Source: Pseudomonas resinovorans NBRC 106553 (GTDB lineage: Bacteria > Pseudomonadota > Gammaproteobacteria > Pseudomonadales > Pseudomonadaceae). Taken from it: DNA of 64,000 bases. Numbering within the stretch: position 1 is the first letter of the stretch; each line of letters opens with the position of its first letter. Of this stretch, positions 17,126-25,357 are shown piece by piece. A program made the translations under genes and the position numbers. Location: contig NC_021499.1 of assembly GCF_000412695.1 (NCBI RefSeq), forward strand, positions 4,526,001 through 4,590,000. The letters are read 5' to 3'. Under the pieces are notes generated by a model that did not search any database, was not told the DNA's origin, and saw nothing but the letters and a program-made list of their open reading frames with translations.

Positions 17126-18583
17126 TCAATGGGTAGGGGCGAATTCATTCGCCAAGGAGCGCGCAGCGCTCCCGAGGGGGTCGAGGGGGTCGAGGGGCAG
17201 GCCTTCGGCCTGCTTGGCGAATGAATTCGCCCCCACAGAAAATGCAGCGCCCTTGTGCTCGGCCGGCAACCGATCCCCCGCCCCGAACAGCTTGTGGCGC
17301 AGGCTGCCTTCGGCGTAGGCGGTCTTGTAGGCGCCACGGGCTTGCAGCTCGGGGATCACCAGCTCGATGAAGTCGGCGTAGCTTTCCGGGGTGACGATGC
17401 GGGTCAGGTTGAAACCGTCCAGGCCGGTTTCGTCGATCCAGGCCAGCAGCTCGTCGGCCACCTGGGTGGGCGAACCCACCAGCAGGATGTAGCGCCCGCC
17501 CAGGGCGTGCTGTTCCAGCAGCTGGCGACGGGTCAGGCGGTTGTCCCTGAGCTTGGCGGCGGCGGACTCGATGGCGTTGGTCTTGGCATAGGAAATCGGC
17601 TCGTCCAGGGCGAAGCGGGAGAGGTCGATGCCGGTGGAGCTGGAGAAATGCGCCACCCCCGCCTCGGCGCTGGCATGGGCCAGGTACTCGGCGTGCTTGG
17701 CGCGGGCCTCGGCTTCGTTGGGGGCGACTATCACGCTGATGCCCATGAACACCTTCACCGCCTGCGGGTCGCGGCCGGCGGCCTGGGCCGCGGCGCGCAC
17801 CTTGTCCACCTGGGCGCGGGTGGCGGACTTGTCGTTGCCGCTGATGAACACACACTCGGCGTGCTCGCCGGCAAAACGCAGGCCTCGGCTGGAGGCGCCG
17901 GCCTGGAACAGCACCGGAGTGCGCTGGGGCGACGGCTCGCAGAGGTGGTAGCCCTCGACGCTGAAGAATTCGCCGTGGTGGATCACCTTGTGCACCTTCT
18001 CCGGCTGGGCGTAGACGCGCCGCTGGCGATCATTGAGCACCGCGCCCTCCTCCCAGCTGCCCTCCCAGAGCTTGTAGAGCACCTCCAGGTATTCGTCGGC
18101 CTGGTCGTAGCGGCGGTCGTGCTCCACCTGCTGCGCCAGGCCCATGGCCCGCGCCGCGCTTTCCAGGTAGCCGGTGACGATGTTCCAGCCCACCCGGCCG
18201 TCGCTGAGGTGATCCAGGGTGCTCATGCGCCGGGCGAACAGGTAGGGCGCCTCGTAGGTGAGGTTGGCGGTGAGGCCGAAGCCCAGGTGGCGGGTCGCCC
18301 CGGCCATGGCCGAGACCAGCAGCAGCGGGTCGTTCACCGGCAGCTGGATGCTCTCCTTCAGGGTCAGGTCGACATTGCCCTGGTAGACGTCGTAGACCCC
18401 GACTATGTCCGCCAGGAACAGCCCGTCGAACAGCCCGCGTTCCAGCAGCTGCGCCAGCTCGGTCCAGTAGGACAGCTTGCGGTAGTCGGCCGAGCGGTCG
18501 CGCGGGTGGGTCCAGAGCCCGTGGTTGATATGCCCCACGCAGTTCATGTTGAAGGCGTTGAGGAGGATCTCTTTGCGCGCCAT
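17126..18583 (-). CDS. Flavin-dependent monooxygenase of the NtaA/SnaA/DszA family, REP-extended
   Basis: A 485-residue luciferase-like TIM-barrel monooxygenase of the NtaA/SnaA/DszA(/DmoA) group. These use FMNH2 from a partner reductase to oxidise organosulfur or aminopolycarboxylate substrates. Visible signatures are NAFNMNCVGHINHGLW near the start, ARRMSTLDHLSDGRVGWNIVTG, and HKLFGAGDRL near the natural end. The last ~36 residues are encoded by a REPIN (17133-17236), so the native stop has been lost. A paralog at 22750 ends soon after the same HKLFGAGDRL motif. The gene overlaps the upstream sfnB-like gene by one base (TGATG). A function in releasing sulfur from sulfonates or sulfones is inferred from the neighbours. 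Confidence 0.88.
   Translation of the reverse strand: MARKEILLNAFNMNCVGHINHGLWTHPRDRSADYRKLSYWTELAQLLERGLFDGLFLADIVGVYDVYQGNVDLTLKESIQLPVNDPLLLVSAMAGATRHLGFGLTANLTYEAPYLFARRMSTLDHLSDGRVGWNIVTGYLESAARAMGLAQQVEHDRRYDQADEYLEVLYKLWEGSWEEGAVLNDRQRRVYAQPEKVHKVIHHGEFFSVEGYHLCEPSPQRTPVLFQAGASSRGLRFAGEHAECVFISGNDKSATRAQVDKVRAAAQAAGRDPQAVKVFMGISVIVAPNEAEARAKHAEYLAHASAEAGVAHFSSSTGIDLSRFALDEPISYAKTNAIESAAAKLRDNRLTRRQLLEQHALGGRYILLVGSPTQVADELLAWIDETGLDGFNLTRIVTPESYADFIELVIPELQARGAYKTAYAEGSLRHKLFGAGDRLPAEHKGAAFSVGANSFAKQAEGLPLDPLDPLGSAARSLANEFAPTH
17133..17236. repeat. REPIN doublet overlapping the monooxygenase 3' end
   Basis: The same inverted REP doublet as at 16198, with GTAGGGGCGAATTCATTCGCC at one end and its complement at the other. 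It contains a 10-base tandem duplication (GGGGGTCGAG twice) and the AGGCCTTCGGCCT mini-hairpin. It lies inside the coding frame of the monooxygenase and supplies its stop-proximal codons. Confidence 0.85.
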
Positions 18584-19791
18584 CAGATGGTCCCCCGGCG
18601 CGGCGGCAGCTGGTCGTTGAGGTAGTAGTTGCCCACCGCGTGGTACTTCCAGCGCACCGGGTCGTGCAAGGTGTGCACCCGGGCGTTGCGCCAGTGGCGA
18701 TCGAGGTTGTGCTCGGCGAGGCTGGCGCGGGTACCGGCCAGCTCGAACAGCTTGCTGCCGGCGGCCAGGGACACCTCGGTGGTCAGGGCGCGGGCCTCGG
18801 CCACGCCGAGGGAGGCGGCGGCCACGGTCTCGGCGTCCGGCGCGGCGGTGGCGGCGTCCAGCAGGCGCCCGGCGCGGTCGAGGATGGCCTCGGCGGCATG
18901 CAGGCGGATGGCCAGGCGGCCGAATTCCTGGATGGTCAGCGGGTCGTCGCTGGCCTTCTCCACTCCCGAGTCGATCCAGGGCCGCGAACGGCTACGGACG
19001 AATTCCAGGGCGTCTTCATAGGCTGCGCGGGCGATGCCGGCGTCGATGGCGGCGTGGAGGATCTGGGCGAAGGGGCCAACGGTGGTCGGGCGCTCGAAGG
19101 AGGCCTGGAAGGACACCAGGTCCTCGGCCGCCACCGGCACGTTGTCGAACACCACCGAGCCGCTGCCGGTGGTGCGCTGGCCGAAACCGGACCAGTCGTC
19201 GATCACCGTGAGACCGGGGGCGTTGCGCTCGGCGAAGGCCAGGTACTGGTGACCGTCCTCGGCCACCGCCAGGGTGGGCACCCGGTGGGCGTAGAGCGCC
19301 CCGGTGCAGTAGAACTTGCGGCCCTGGATGCGGTAGCCGGCGCCGTCCTTCACCAGTTTGGTGGTGCGGTCGTTGGCGGTGCGGGTGCCGATCTCGGCCA
19401 GGGCGTTGCCGAAGCGCTGGCCGGCCAGGGCGGCGGCGAACAGGCGGCGCTGTTGCTCCGGCGTGCCGTTCACCCGCAGCACTTCCAGGGCGTAGAAATG
19501 GTTCTGCGGGATCTGCCCGAGGGAGGCATCCGCCGCGCTGATGATGGCGATGACCCGCGCCAGGGTGACGCGGGACACCCCGGCGCCGCCGAACTCGCGG
19601 GGCACGCCGATGCCCCAGAGGCCGGAGCGGCTGAACGCCTCCAGTTCCTCATGGGGCAGGCGCCGCTCACGGTCGCGTTCGGCGGCGCCGGGCTTGAACA
19701 GTTCGGCGATGCGGCGGGCCACATCCAGGGCCTCCGCGTCATCGCGGATGATGGCGACGCTCGCCGCGGCCGGTTGTTGCAACGAAGTCAT
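18583..19791 (-). CDS. SfnB-family sulfur acquisition oxidoreductase (paralog 1)
   Basis: A 402-residue flavoprotein of the acyl-CoA-dehydrogenase fold in the SfnB branch, which in Pseudomonas is needed for growth on dimethyl sulfone and related compounds. Shared features with its two paralogs here are ERDRERRLP near residue 40, SLGQIPQNH near residue 92, DDWSGFGQRTT mid-protein, and the C-terminal signature HWRNARVHTLHDPVRWK. It is probably an FMN/FAD enzyme acting with the monooxygenase encoded right after it (one-base overlap). It lies 10 bases downstream of paralog 2. The exact reaction is not established. Confidence 0.88.
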   Translation of the reverse strand: MTSLQQPAAASVAIIRDDAEALDVARRIAELFKPGAAERDRERRLPHEELEAFSRSGLWGIGVPREFGGAGVSRVTLARVIAIISAADASLGQIPQNHFYALEVLRVNGTPEQQRRLFAAALAGQRFGNALAEIGTRTANDRTTKLVKDGAGYRIQGRKFYCTGALYAHRVPTLAVAEDGHQYLAFAERNAPGLTVIDDWSGFGQRTTGSGSVVFDNVPVAAEDLVSFQASFERPTTVGPFAQILHAAIDAGIARAAYEDALEFVRSRSRPWIDSGVEKASDDPLTIQEFGRLAIRLHAAEAILDRAGRLLDAATAAPDAETVAAASLGVAEARALTTEVSLAAGSKLFELAGTRASLAEHNLDRHWRNARVHTLHDPVRWKYHAVGNYYLNDQLPPRRGTI

Positions 19792-19801
19792 GGCGAGCTC
19801 C

Positions 19802-21037
19802 TCAGATCCACGAATGACGCGCCGGGAAGGCGCCGTTGAGGTGGTAGGCGCCGACGGCCTGGACCTTCCAGCGCACCGGGTCGTGCAGGGTGTGCACCCG
19901 GGCGTTGCGCCAGTGGCGGTCGAGGTTGAACTCGGCGAGGCTGGCGCGGCTGCCGGCCAGCTCGAAGAGCTTTTCGCTGGCGGTGAGGCTGATCTCGGTG
20001 GTCAGCACCTTGGCTTCGGCCACGGCGATGGAGGCGCGGGCGGCGGCAGCGGCGTCGATGGGTGCGGCGGCCACTTCGTCGAGCACCTGCCCCGCCCGCT
20101 CCAGCAGGGCGTTGGCGGCATGCAGCTCGACCTTCAGGCGGCCGACTTCGGCGATGCTGTAGAGCTCTTCGCTGGCGCGCTCAACGCCGGCGTCCACCCA
20201 GGGCCGCGAACGCTCGCGGACGAAGGCGATGGCGTCGTCGATGGCGGCTTCGGCGATGCCGGCATCGATGGCCGCCTGGATCAGTTGCGACAGCGCGCCC
20301 TGGATGCTCGGCACCTCGGCCAGGCGGCTGTTGTGGAATATCAGGTCGTCGGCCACTGGCGCGCGGTCCAGCAGCACGGTACCGCTGGCGGTGGTGCGCT
20401 GGCCGAAACCGGACCAGTCGTCAACGATGGACAGCCCAGGCACGCCGCGCTCCACCAGGCCAAGCACGCCGACGCCGTTGTCGTCGATGGCCTTCACCGC
20501 CACCCAGTGGGCGAACAGCGCGCCGGTGGAATAGAACTTCTCGCCGCTGACTTCCAGGCCCCGCTCGCCACGGGTGATGCGTGCCTTGAGCTCCAGGGTG
20601 TTCTTCGTGTTGCGCTCGGGCCCCGCGTTGGCCAGGCGGCGGCCGGCGAGGATGCCGGCGAAGACCTTGCGCTGCTGCTCTTCGCTACCGACGTTCTCCA
20701 CCACGCTGAGCAGGCCGAACTGGTTCTGCGGGATCTGCCCCAGGGCCGGGTCGGCGACGCAGATGATGCGGAACACCTCGGCCAGGGTGACGTGGGACAC
20801 CTCGGCGCCACCATGGGCGCGGGGAATGCGGATGCCGCCCAGGCCCAGGCGGGTGAAGAGTTCCAGCTCGCGCCAGGGCAGCTCGCGTTCGCGGTCGCGG
20901 CGGGCCGCGCCTTCCCGGGCCTGCTTCGCCACCTCGTGGGCGGCGGCAAGGGCCTGGGCGTCGTTCTCGATCAGCGCCGCCGGGAGTAATGGCGGGGCTT
21001 CATCACGAAATGCGTGGTGTGCATTTGAGTGGGTCAT
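19802..21037 (-). CDS. SfnB-family sulfur acquisition oxidoreductase (paralog 2)
   Basis: A 411-residue SfnB-type acyl-CoA-dehydrogenase-like flavoprotein. The start at 21037 (MTHSNAHHAF) is preferred to a longer frame beginning at 21082, which adds an arginine-rich tail not seen in the paralogs. It shares RRDRERELP, LGQIPQNQ, DDWSGFGQRTT and HWRNARVHTLHDPVRWK with the other two copies. The next gene (paralog 1) starts 10 bases on. A 183-base spacer with two hairpins separates it from the upstream metQ-like gene, so it may have its own promoter. Confidence 0.88.
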   Translation of the reverse strand: MTHSNAHHAFRDEAPPLLPAALIENDAQALAAAHEVAKQAREGAARRDRERELPWRELELFTRLGLGGIRIPRAHGGAEVSHVTLAEVFRIICVADPALGQIPQNQFGLLSVVENVGSEEQQRKVFAGILAGRRLANAGPERNTKNTLELKARITRGERGLEVSGEKFYSTGALFAHWVAVKAIDDNGVGVLGLVERGVPGLSIVDDWSGFGQRTTASGTVLLDRAPVADDLIFHNSRLAEVPSIQGALSQLIQAAIDAGIAEAAIDDAIAFVRERSRPWVDAGVERASEELYSIAEVGRLKVELHAANALLERAGQVLDEVAAAPIDAAAAARASIAVAEAKVLTTEISLTASEKLFELAGSRASLAEFNLDRHWRNARVHTLHDPVRWKVQAVGAYHLNGAFPARHSWI

Positions 21038-21106
21038 GCGGTGTGGCCTTCTGACAATGGAGCGATTGCGGGCTTCCCTCACCCCAGCCCCGCCCTGCGC
21101 CCCGGC

Positions 21107-21173
21107 CTGAACGCGTTGCGTTCAGTCGCTCATGGACACAGGAGGCAGTGCCTCCAACAGCGTGTCCATGAGC
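21107..21173. repeat. Pair of adjacent hairpins between metQ-like gene and sfnB paralog 2
   Basis: At 21107-21125 there is CTGAACGC-GTT-GCGTTCAG. At 21128-21173 there is a 12-bp outer stem (GCTCATGGACAC and complement) enclosing an inner GGAGGC-AGT-GCCTCC stem. Both lie after the metQ-like stop on the minus strand. No U-run follows, so attenuation or mRNA 3'-end protection is as likely as termination. Confidence 0.6.
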
Positions 21174-21220
21174 CCCAAGGGGAGAGGGGGTAGTCCGAGT
21201 GACGGGAGGCAGAACGTGGA

Positions 21221-21991
21221 TCAGAACGCCGGGGCGATCTGGCCCTTGTAGCGGGTGACGATGAAGTTGCGGACTTCCGGCGAGTTCAGGGCCTTGGCCA
21301 GCTTCTGCAGGCCCGGGTCCTGGAGGTTGTCCGGGCGGGCGACGAGGAACTCGGCGTAGAGGTCCTTGCCCTTCTCGACGATCAGCGCGCTGTTGGTGTC
21401 GATGCCGGCCTCCAGGGCGTAGTTGGCGAAGACGAAGGCGAGGTCCACCTGGCTCACCGAACGGGCCAGCAGGGCGCCTTCCAGTTCGCGGATCTTCAGT
21501 TTCTTCGGGTTCTCGGCGATGTCGCGCTGGGTGGCCAGGGTGTTGCTCGGGTCCTTCAGCTTGATCAGCCCGGCCTCGTGCAGCAGCACCAGGGCGCGGC
21601 CGGTGTTCACCGGGTCGTTGGGGATGGCGACGCTGGCGCCGTCCTTCAGTTCGTCGAGCTTCTTGATCTTCGTGGAGTAGGCACCGAAGGGTTCGATGTG
21701 GATGCCCACCACCGGCACCAGGTCGGTGTGGCGGCTCTTGTTGAACTCATCGAGGAAGGGCCGGTACTGGTAGTAGTTGGCGTCGAGGTTCTTCTCCGCC
21801 AGCTGCACGTTGGGCTGGATGAAGTCGGTGAAGACCTTGATGTCCAGGTCGACGCCTTCCTTGGCCAGGGTGGGTTTGATGAACTCGAGGATCTCGGCGT
21901 GGGGAACCGGGGTGGCGCCGACCACCAGTTTCTCGCCCGCCTGGGCGGAGAAAGCGACGACGGCGGCCAGTATGGCGATTGCCTTTTTCAT
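21221..21991 (-). CDS. MetQ/NlpA-family substrate-binding protein (second copy)
   Basis: A 256-residue periplasmic binding protein with a signal peptide at residues 1-18 (cleavage at SAQA-GE) and no lipobox cysteine. The NlpA signatures ATPVPHAEILEFIKP and DANYYQYRPFLDEFN are clear. It is only moderately similar to the first MetQ of the cluster, so it probably binds a different sulfur compound. The permease gene precedes it by 96 bases. No ATPase gene accompanies the pair. Confidence 0.9.
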   Translation of the reverse strand: MKKAIAILAAVVAFSAQAGEKLVVGATPVPHAEILEFIKPTLAKEGVDLDIKVFTDFIQPNVQLAEKNLDANYYQYRPFLDEFNKSRHTDLVPVVGIHIEPFGAYSTKIKKLDELKDGASVAIPNDPVNTGRALVLLHEAGLIKLKDPSNTLATQRDIAENPKKLKIRELEGALLARSVSQVDLAFVFANYALEAGIDTNSALIVEKGKDLYAEFLVARPDNLQDPGLQKLAKALNSPEVRNFIVTRYKGQIAPAF

Positions 21992-22087
21992 GATGCGGAT
22001 GCTCCTGGGCGGTTTCTTATGGCCGTCGTGGGGTGGACGTGGGGCCGTGTTCGGCAGCGGGACCCGGCTGCCGTACGGGATAGGGAT

Positions 22088-22753
22088 TCAGCGGCGGCTG
22101 TAGCGGACCACCAGGCGGTCACCGCTCATCTGCAGGGCCTGCACCAGCAGGATCAGCAGGGCAACGGTGACCACCATCACGTCGGTCTGGAAACGCTGGT
22201 AGCCAAAACGGATGGCGAGGTCGCCGAGGCCGCCGCCACCGATCACCCCGGCCATGGCCGTGTAGTCCACCAGCACGATGGCGGTGACCGTCACGGCGGC
22301 GATCAGCCCCGTGCGGGCCTCCGGCAGCAGCGTGTGCCAGATGATCTGCCAGGTGCTGGCGCCCATGGCCTGGGTCGCCTCCACCAGGCCGCGGTCCACT
22401 TCCCGCAGGGCGGTTTCCACCAGCCGGCCGAAGAATGGCGTGCAGCCGGCCACCAGCGGCGGAATGGCCCCGGCGACGCCGAGAGAGGTGCCGGTGAGCA
22501 GCGTGGTCAGCGGGATCATCACGATCAGCAGGATGATGAAGGGCAGCGAGCGCAGCATGTTCACCAGGGCCGAGGCGGCGCGGTAGAAGCCGGGCTTCTC
22601 ATGCATCTGCTGCTTGCCGGTGAGGTAGAGCAGCACCCCCAGGGGCAGGCCCAGGGCCACGGTGAAGCCGAGGGCCAGGGCGAGCATGGTCAGGGTGTCG
22701 AGGCAGGCCTGGCCGATCTCCAGCCAGTCGAGGTTGGCCAGCAGTTCGTTCAT
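22088..22753 (-). CDS. MetI-family ABC transporter permease (second copy)
   Basis: A 221-residue permease with about five membrane segments and the coupling loop EATQAMGASTWQIIWHTLLPEA at about 127-148. It starts on a TGATG overlap with the stop of the upstream monooxygenase gene, so the monooxygenase and transporter are translated together. With the MetQ-like gene downstream it forms an importer lacking its own ATPase; MetN at 15076-16155 is the obvious partner because the EAA-type loops of both permeases are alike. Confidence 0.9.
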   Translation of the reverse strand: MNELLANLDWLEIGQACLDTLTMLALALGFTVALGLPLGVLLYLTGKQQMHEKPGFYRAASALVNMLRSLPFIILLIVMIPLTTLLTGTSLGVAGAIPPLVAGCTPFFGRLVETALREVDRGLVEATQAMGASTWQIIWHTLLPEARTGLIAAVTVTAIVLVDYTAMAGVIGGGGLGDLAIRFGYQRFQTDVMVVTVALLILLVQALQMSGDRLVVRYSRR

Positions 22754-24123
22754 CGCCCCGCCCTCTTGCGCAGGCGCGCCGCCGGGTGCGGTTCGGCCAG
22801 GCGATCACCGGCGCCGAACAGCTTGTGGCGAAGGCTGCCTTCTTCGTACTCGCGCTTGAACAGGCCACGGGCCTGCAGCTCCGGCACCAGCAGGTCGACG
22901 ATGTCGACGAAGGTTTCCGGGGCGACGATGCTGGACAGGTTGAAGCCGTCCACGTCGGTTTCCTCGACCCAGGCCTCAAGCTCATCGGCCACGGTTTTCG
23001 GCGAACCCACCAGCAGCGGGCCGTCGCCACCCAGGGCGCAGTAGTCGGCGATCTCGGCGGTGGTCCAGGTACGGCTGGGGTCGGCGGCGGTGAAGGCGTC
23101 CACCGCCGACTGGATGGCGTTGCTCTCGACCTGGCGCAGCACCTGGTCCGGCGCGTACTGGCCGAAGTCGATGCCGGTCCAGCCGGACATCAGGGTCAGG
23201 GCGCCGTCCCGGCTGGCGTACTCGCGGTACTCGCGCCACTTGGCCTGGGCCTCGGCATCGGTGGGGCCGACTATCACGGTGAGCTGGTTGAACACCTGGA
23301 TATCGCTGCCCTTGCGGCCGGCGGCCTCGACCTGGCGGCGCAGGTCGGCCACCTGGTTGCGCAGGATGTGGCGAGTGGGCGCGGCGACGAACACGCACTC
23401 GGCGTTGGCGGCGGCGAAGGCCTTGCCACGGCTGGAGGCGCCGGCCTGGTAGAGCACCGGAGTGCGTTGCGGCGACGGCTCGCTCAGGTGGAAGCCGGGT
23501 ACCTCGAAGTGCGCACCCTGGTGGGCGATGGGGTGCACCTTGGCCGGGTCGGCGTAGACGCCGCGCTCGGCATCGGCCACCACCGCATCCTCGTCCCAGC
23601 TGGCTTCCCAGAGCTTGTAGCAGACCTCCAGGTACTCGGCGGCCAGGGCGTAGCGCTGCTCATGGTTCAGTTGCTGCTTGAGGCCGATGTTGCGGGCGCC
23701 GCTCTCCAGGTACGAGGTGACGATGTTCCAGCCGGCGCGGCCATGGGTGAGGTGGTCCAGGGTGCTCATGCGCCGGGCGAAGGGGTACGGGTGCTCGAAG
23801 GACACCGAGGCGGTAACGCCGAAGCCCAGGTGGCGGGTGGCGGCGGCCATGGCCGGCACCAGCAGCAACGGGTCGTTCACCGGTACCTGGGCGGCCGTGC
23901 GCAGGGCGTGCTCGGGGCCGCCGTGGTAGACGTCGTAGACCCCCAGCACGTCGGCGAGGAACAGGCCGTCGATCTTGCCGCGCTCCAGGGTGCGCGCCAG
24001 CTCGATCCAGTAGTGGATGTCGGTGTAGCGCCGGGCCTGGTCGCGGGGGTGGCGCCAGAGGCCGGGGGACAGGTGGCCCACGGCGTTCATGGCAAAAGCA
24101 TTGAGGCGGATCTGCTTGGTCAT
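22750..24123 (-). CDS. Flavin-dependent monooxygenase of the NtaA/SnaA/DszA family (second copy)
   Basis: A 457-residue luciferase-like monooxygenase paralogous to the one at 17126. Matching segments are NAFAMNAVGHLSPGLWRHPRDQ, ARRMSTLDHLTHGRAGWNIVTS, EPSPQRTPVLYQAGASSRG and HKLFGAGDRL. It has the normal family end, RLRKRAGR, unlike the REP-extended copy. The ATG at 24123 is used because upstream codons in the frame lie inside the sfnB gene's 3' end region. Expected role: FMNH2-dependent oxidation of an organosulfur substrate. The reductase partner is not in the window. Confidence 0.9.
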   Translation of the reverse strand: MTKQIRLNAFAMNAVGHLSPGLWRHPRDQARRYTDIHYWIELARTLERGKIDGLFLADVLGVYDVYHGGPEHALRTAAQVPVNDPLLLVPAMAAATRHLGFGVTASVSFEHPYPFARRMSTLDHLTHGRAGWNIVTSYLESGARNIGLKQQLNHEQRYALAAEYLEVCYKLWEASWDEDAVVADAERGVYADPAKVHPIAHQGAHFEVPGFHLSEPSPQRTPVLYQAGASSRGKAFAAANAECVFVAAPTRHILRNQVADLRRQVEAAGRKGSDIQVFNQLTVIVGPTDAEAQAKWREYREYASRDGALTLMSGWTGIDFGQYAPDQVLRQVESNAIQSAVDAFTAADPSRTWTTAEIADYCALGGDGPLLVGSPKTVADELEAWVEETDVDGFNLSSIVAPETFVDIVDLLVPELQARGLFKREYEEGSLRHKLFGAGDRLAEPHPAARLRKRAGR

Positions 24124-24133
24124 GATGCGCGCC

Positions 24134-25357
24134 TCAGGACCAGTCGTGGCGCGGCGGCTTGATGCCGTTGAGCAGCCAGTTGCCGACCACGTGGTACTTC
24201 CAGCGCACCGGGTCGTGCAGGGTATGGACCCGCGCGTTGCGCCAGTGACGGTCGTGGTTGTGGCGTTGCAGGGTGGAACGGGTGCCACCCAGCTCGAAGA
24301 GCTTGTTGGCGGCCTCGATGGCCACTTCGGTGGTCAGCACCTTGGCCTTGGCCACGGCCACCGAGGCGGCGGCCACGTTGTCTTCGTCGGTGGCCGGGCG
24401 GGCGGCGTCCATCACCTTGCCGGCGCGTTCCAGCAGGGCTTCGGCGGCTTCCAGGCGGATGCCCAGATTGCCTACCTGGATGATGGTCAGGGGGTCTTCG
24501 CTGGCCTTCGCCACCCCGGCGTCGATCCACGGCCGCGCGTGGTCGCGAACGAAGGCAATGGTGTCGCGCAGGGCGGCGCGGGCGATGCCGGCGTCGATGG
24601 CGGCGGTGGTGATCTGGGCGAAGGGACCGGCCAGCGTGGGGCTGTCGTAGGAGCGGTGGGTGGGGAACAGGTGGCTGGCGGACACCCGTAGCCCCTCGGC
24701 CAGCACCGTGCCGCTGGAGGTGTTGCGCTGGCCGATGCTGGACCAGTCGTCGACTATCACCAGGCCCTCGCTGCCGCGCGGGACGAAGGCCAGTTGGGCG
24801 CGGTCTTCCTCGTCCAGGGCCAGCACGCCCAGCCAGTGGGCATAGAGCGAGCCGGTGCAGTAGCCCTTGCGGCCGTCGATGACGAAACCGTCGCCCTCGC
24901 GGCGAATGCGGGTCTGGATGTCCTGGACGTTCTTGCCGCCGGTTTCCGACAGGGCGTTGGCGAAGCGGTTGCCCTTGAGCGCCAGGCCGAAGAAGAAACG
25001 CTTCTGCTCGTAGCTGCCCTGCAGGCGGATGTCCTCCAGCAGGCAGTAGTGGTTCTGCGGGATCTGCCCCAGGGAGGCATCGGCGGCCGAGATGACGGCG
25101 ATCACCTCGGCCAGGGTGGCGTAGCTCACCTCCGCGCCGCCGAACACCTTGGGCACGGTGATGCCCCACAGGCCGCTGTTGGAGAAGACGTCCACCACCT
25201 CGGACGGCACCTTGCGGGTGCGGTCGCGCTCGGCGTCGCCTTCCAGCAGGAAGGCCGCTACGCGATGGGCCACCTCGATGGCCTCGGCATCGCTGCGGAT
25301 GATGTGGGCATCCGGGATGCCGATGGGGTACGGGGCGGAAGTAGGGGTCTGCGACAT
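24134..25357 (-). CDS. SfnB-family sulfur acquisition oxidoreductase (paralog 3, first gene of the cluster)
   Basis: A 407-residue SfnB-type flavoprotein with ERDRTRKVP, SLGQIPQNH, DDWSSIGQRNTSS and HWRNARVHTLHDPVRWK, matching the other two copies. It is the first gene of the ten-gene minus-strand cluster and lies about 50 bases downstream of the predicted start from the sigma-54 promoter at 25418-25434. In P. putida, sfn genes depend on sigma-54 and the activator SfnR, which fits this promoter. The monooxygenase gene follows after 10 bases. Confidence 0.9.
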   Translation of the reverse strand: MSQTPTSAPYPIGIPDAHIIRSDAEAIEVAHRVAAFLLEGDAERDRTRKVPSEVVDVFSNSGLWGITVPKVFGGAEVSYATLAEVIAVISAADASLGQIPQNHYCLLEDIRLQGSYEQKRFFFGLALKGNRFANALSETGGKNVQDIQTRIRREGDGFVIDGRKGYCTGSLYAHWLGVLALDEEDRAQLAFVPRGSEGLVIVDDWSSIGQRNTSSGTVLAEGLRVSASHLFPTHRSYDSPTLAGPFAQITTAAIDAGIARAALRDTIAFVRDHARPWIDAGVAKASEDPLTIIQVGNLGIRLEAAEALLERAGKVMDAARPATDEDNVAAASVAVAKAKVLTTEVAIEAANKLFELGGTRSTLQRHNHDRHWRNARVHTLHDPVRWKYHVVGNWLLNGIKPPRHDWS

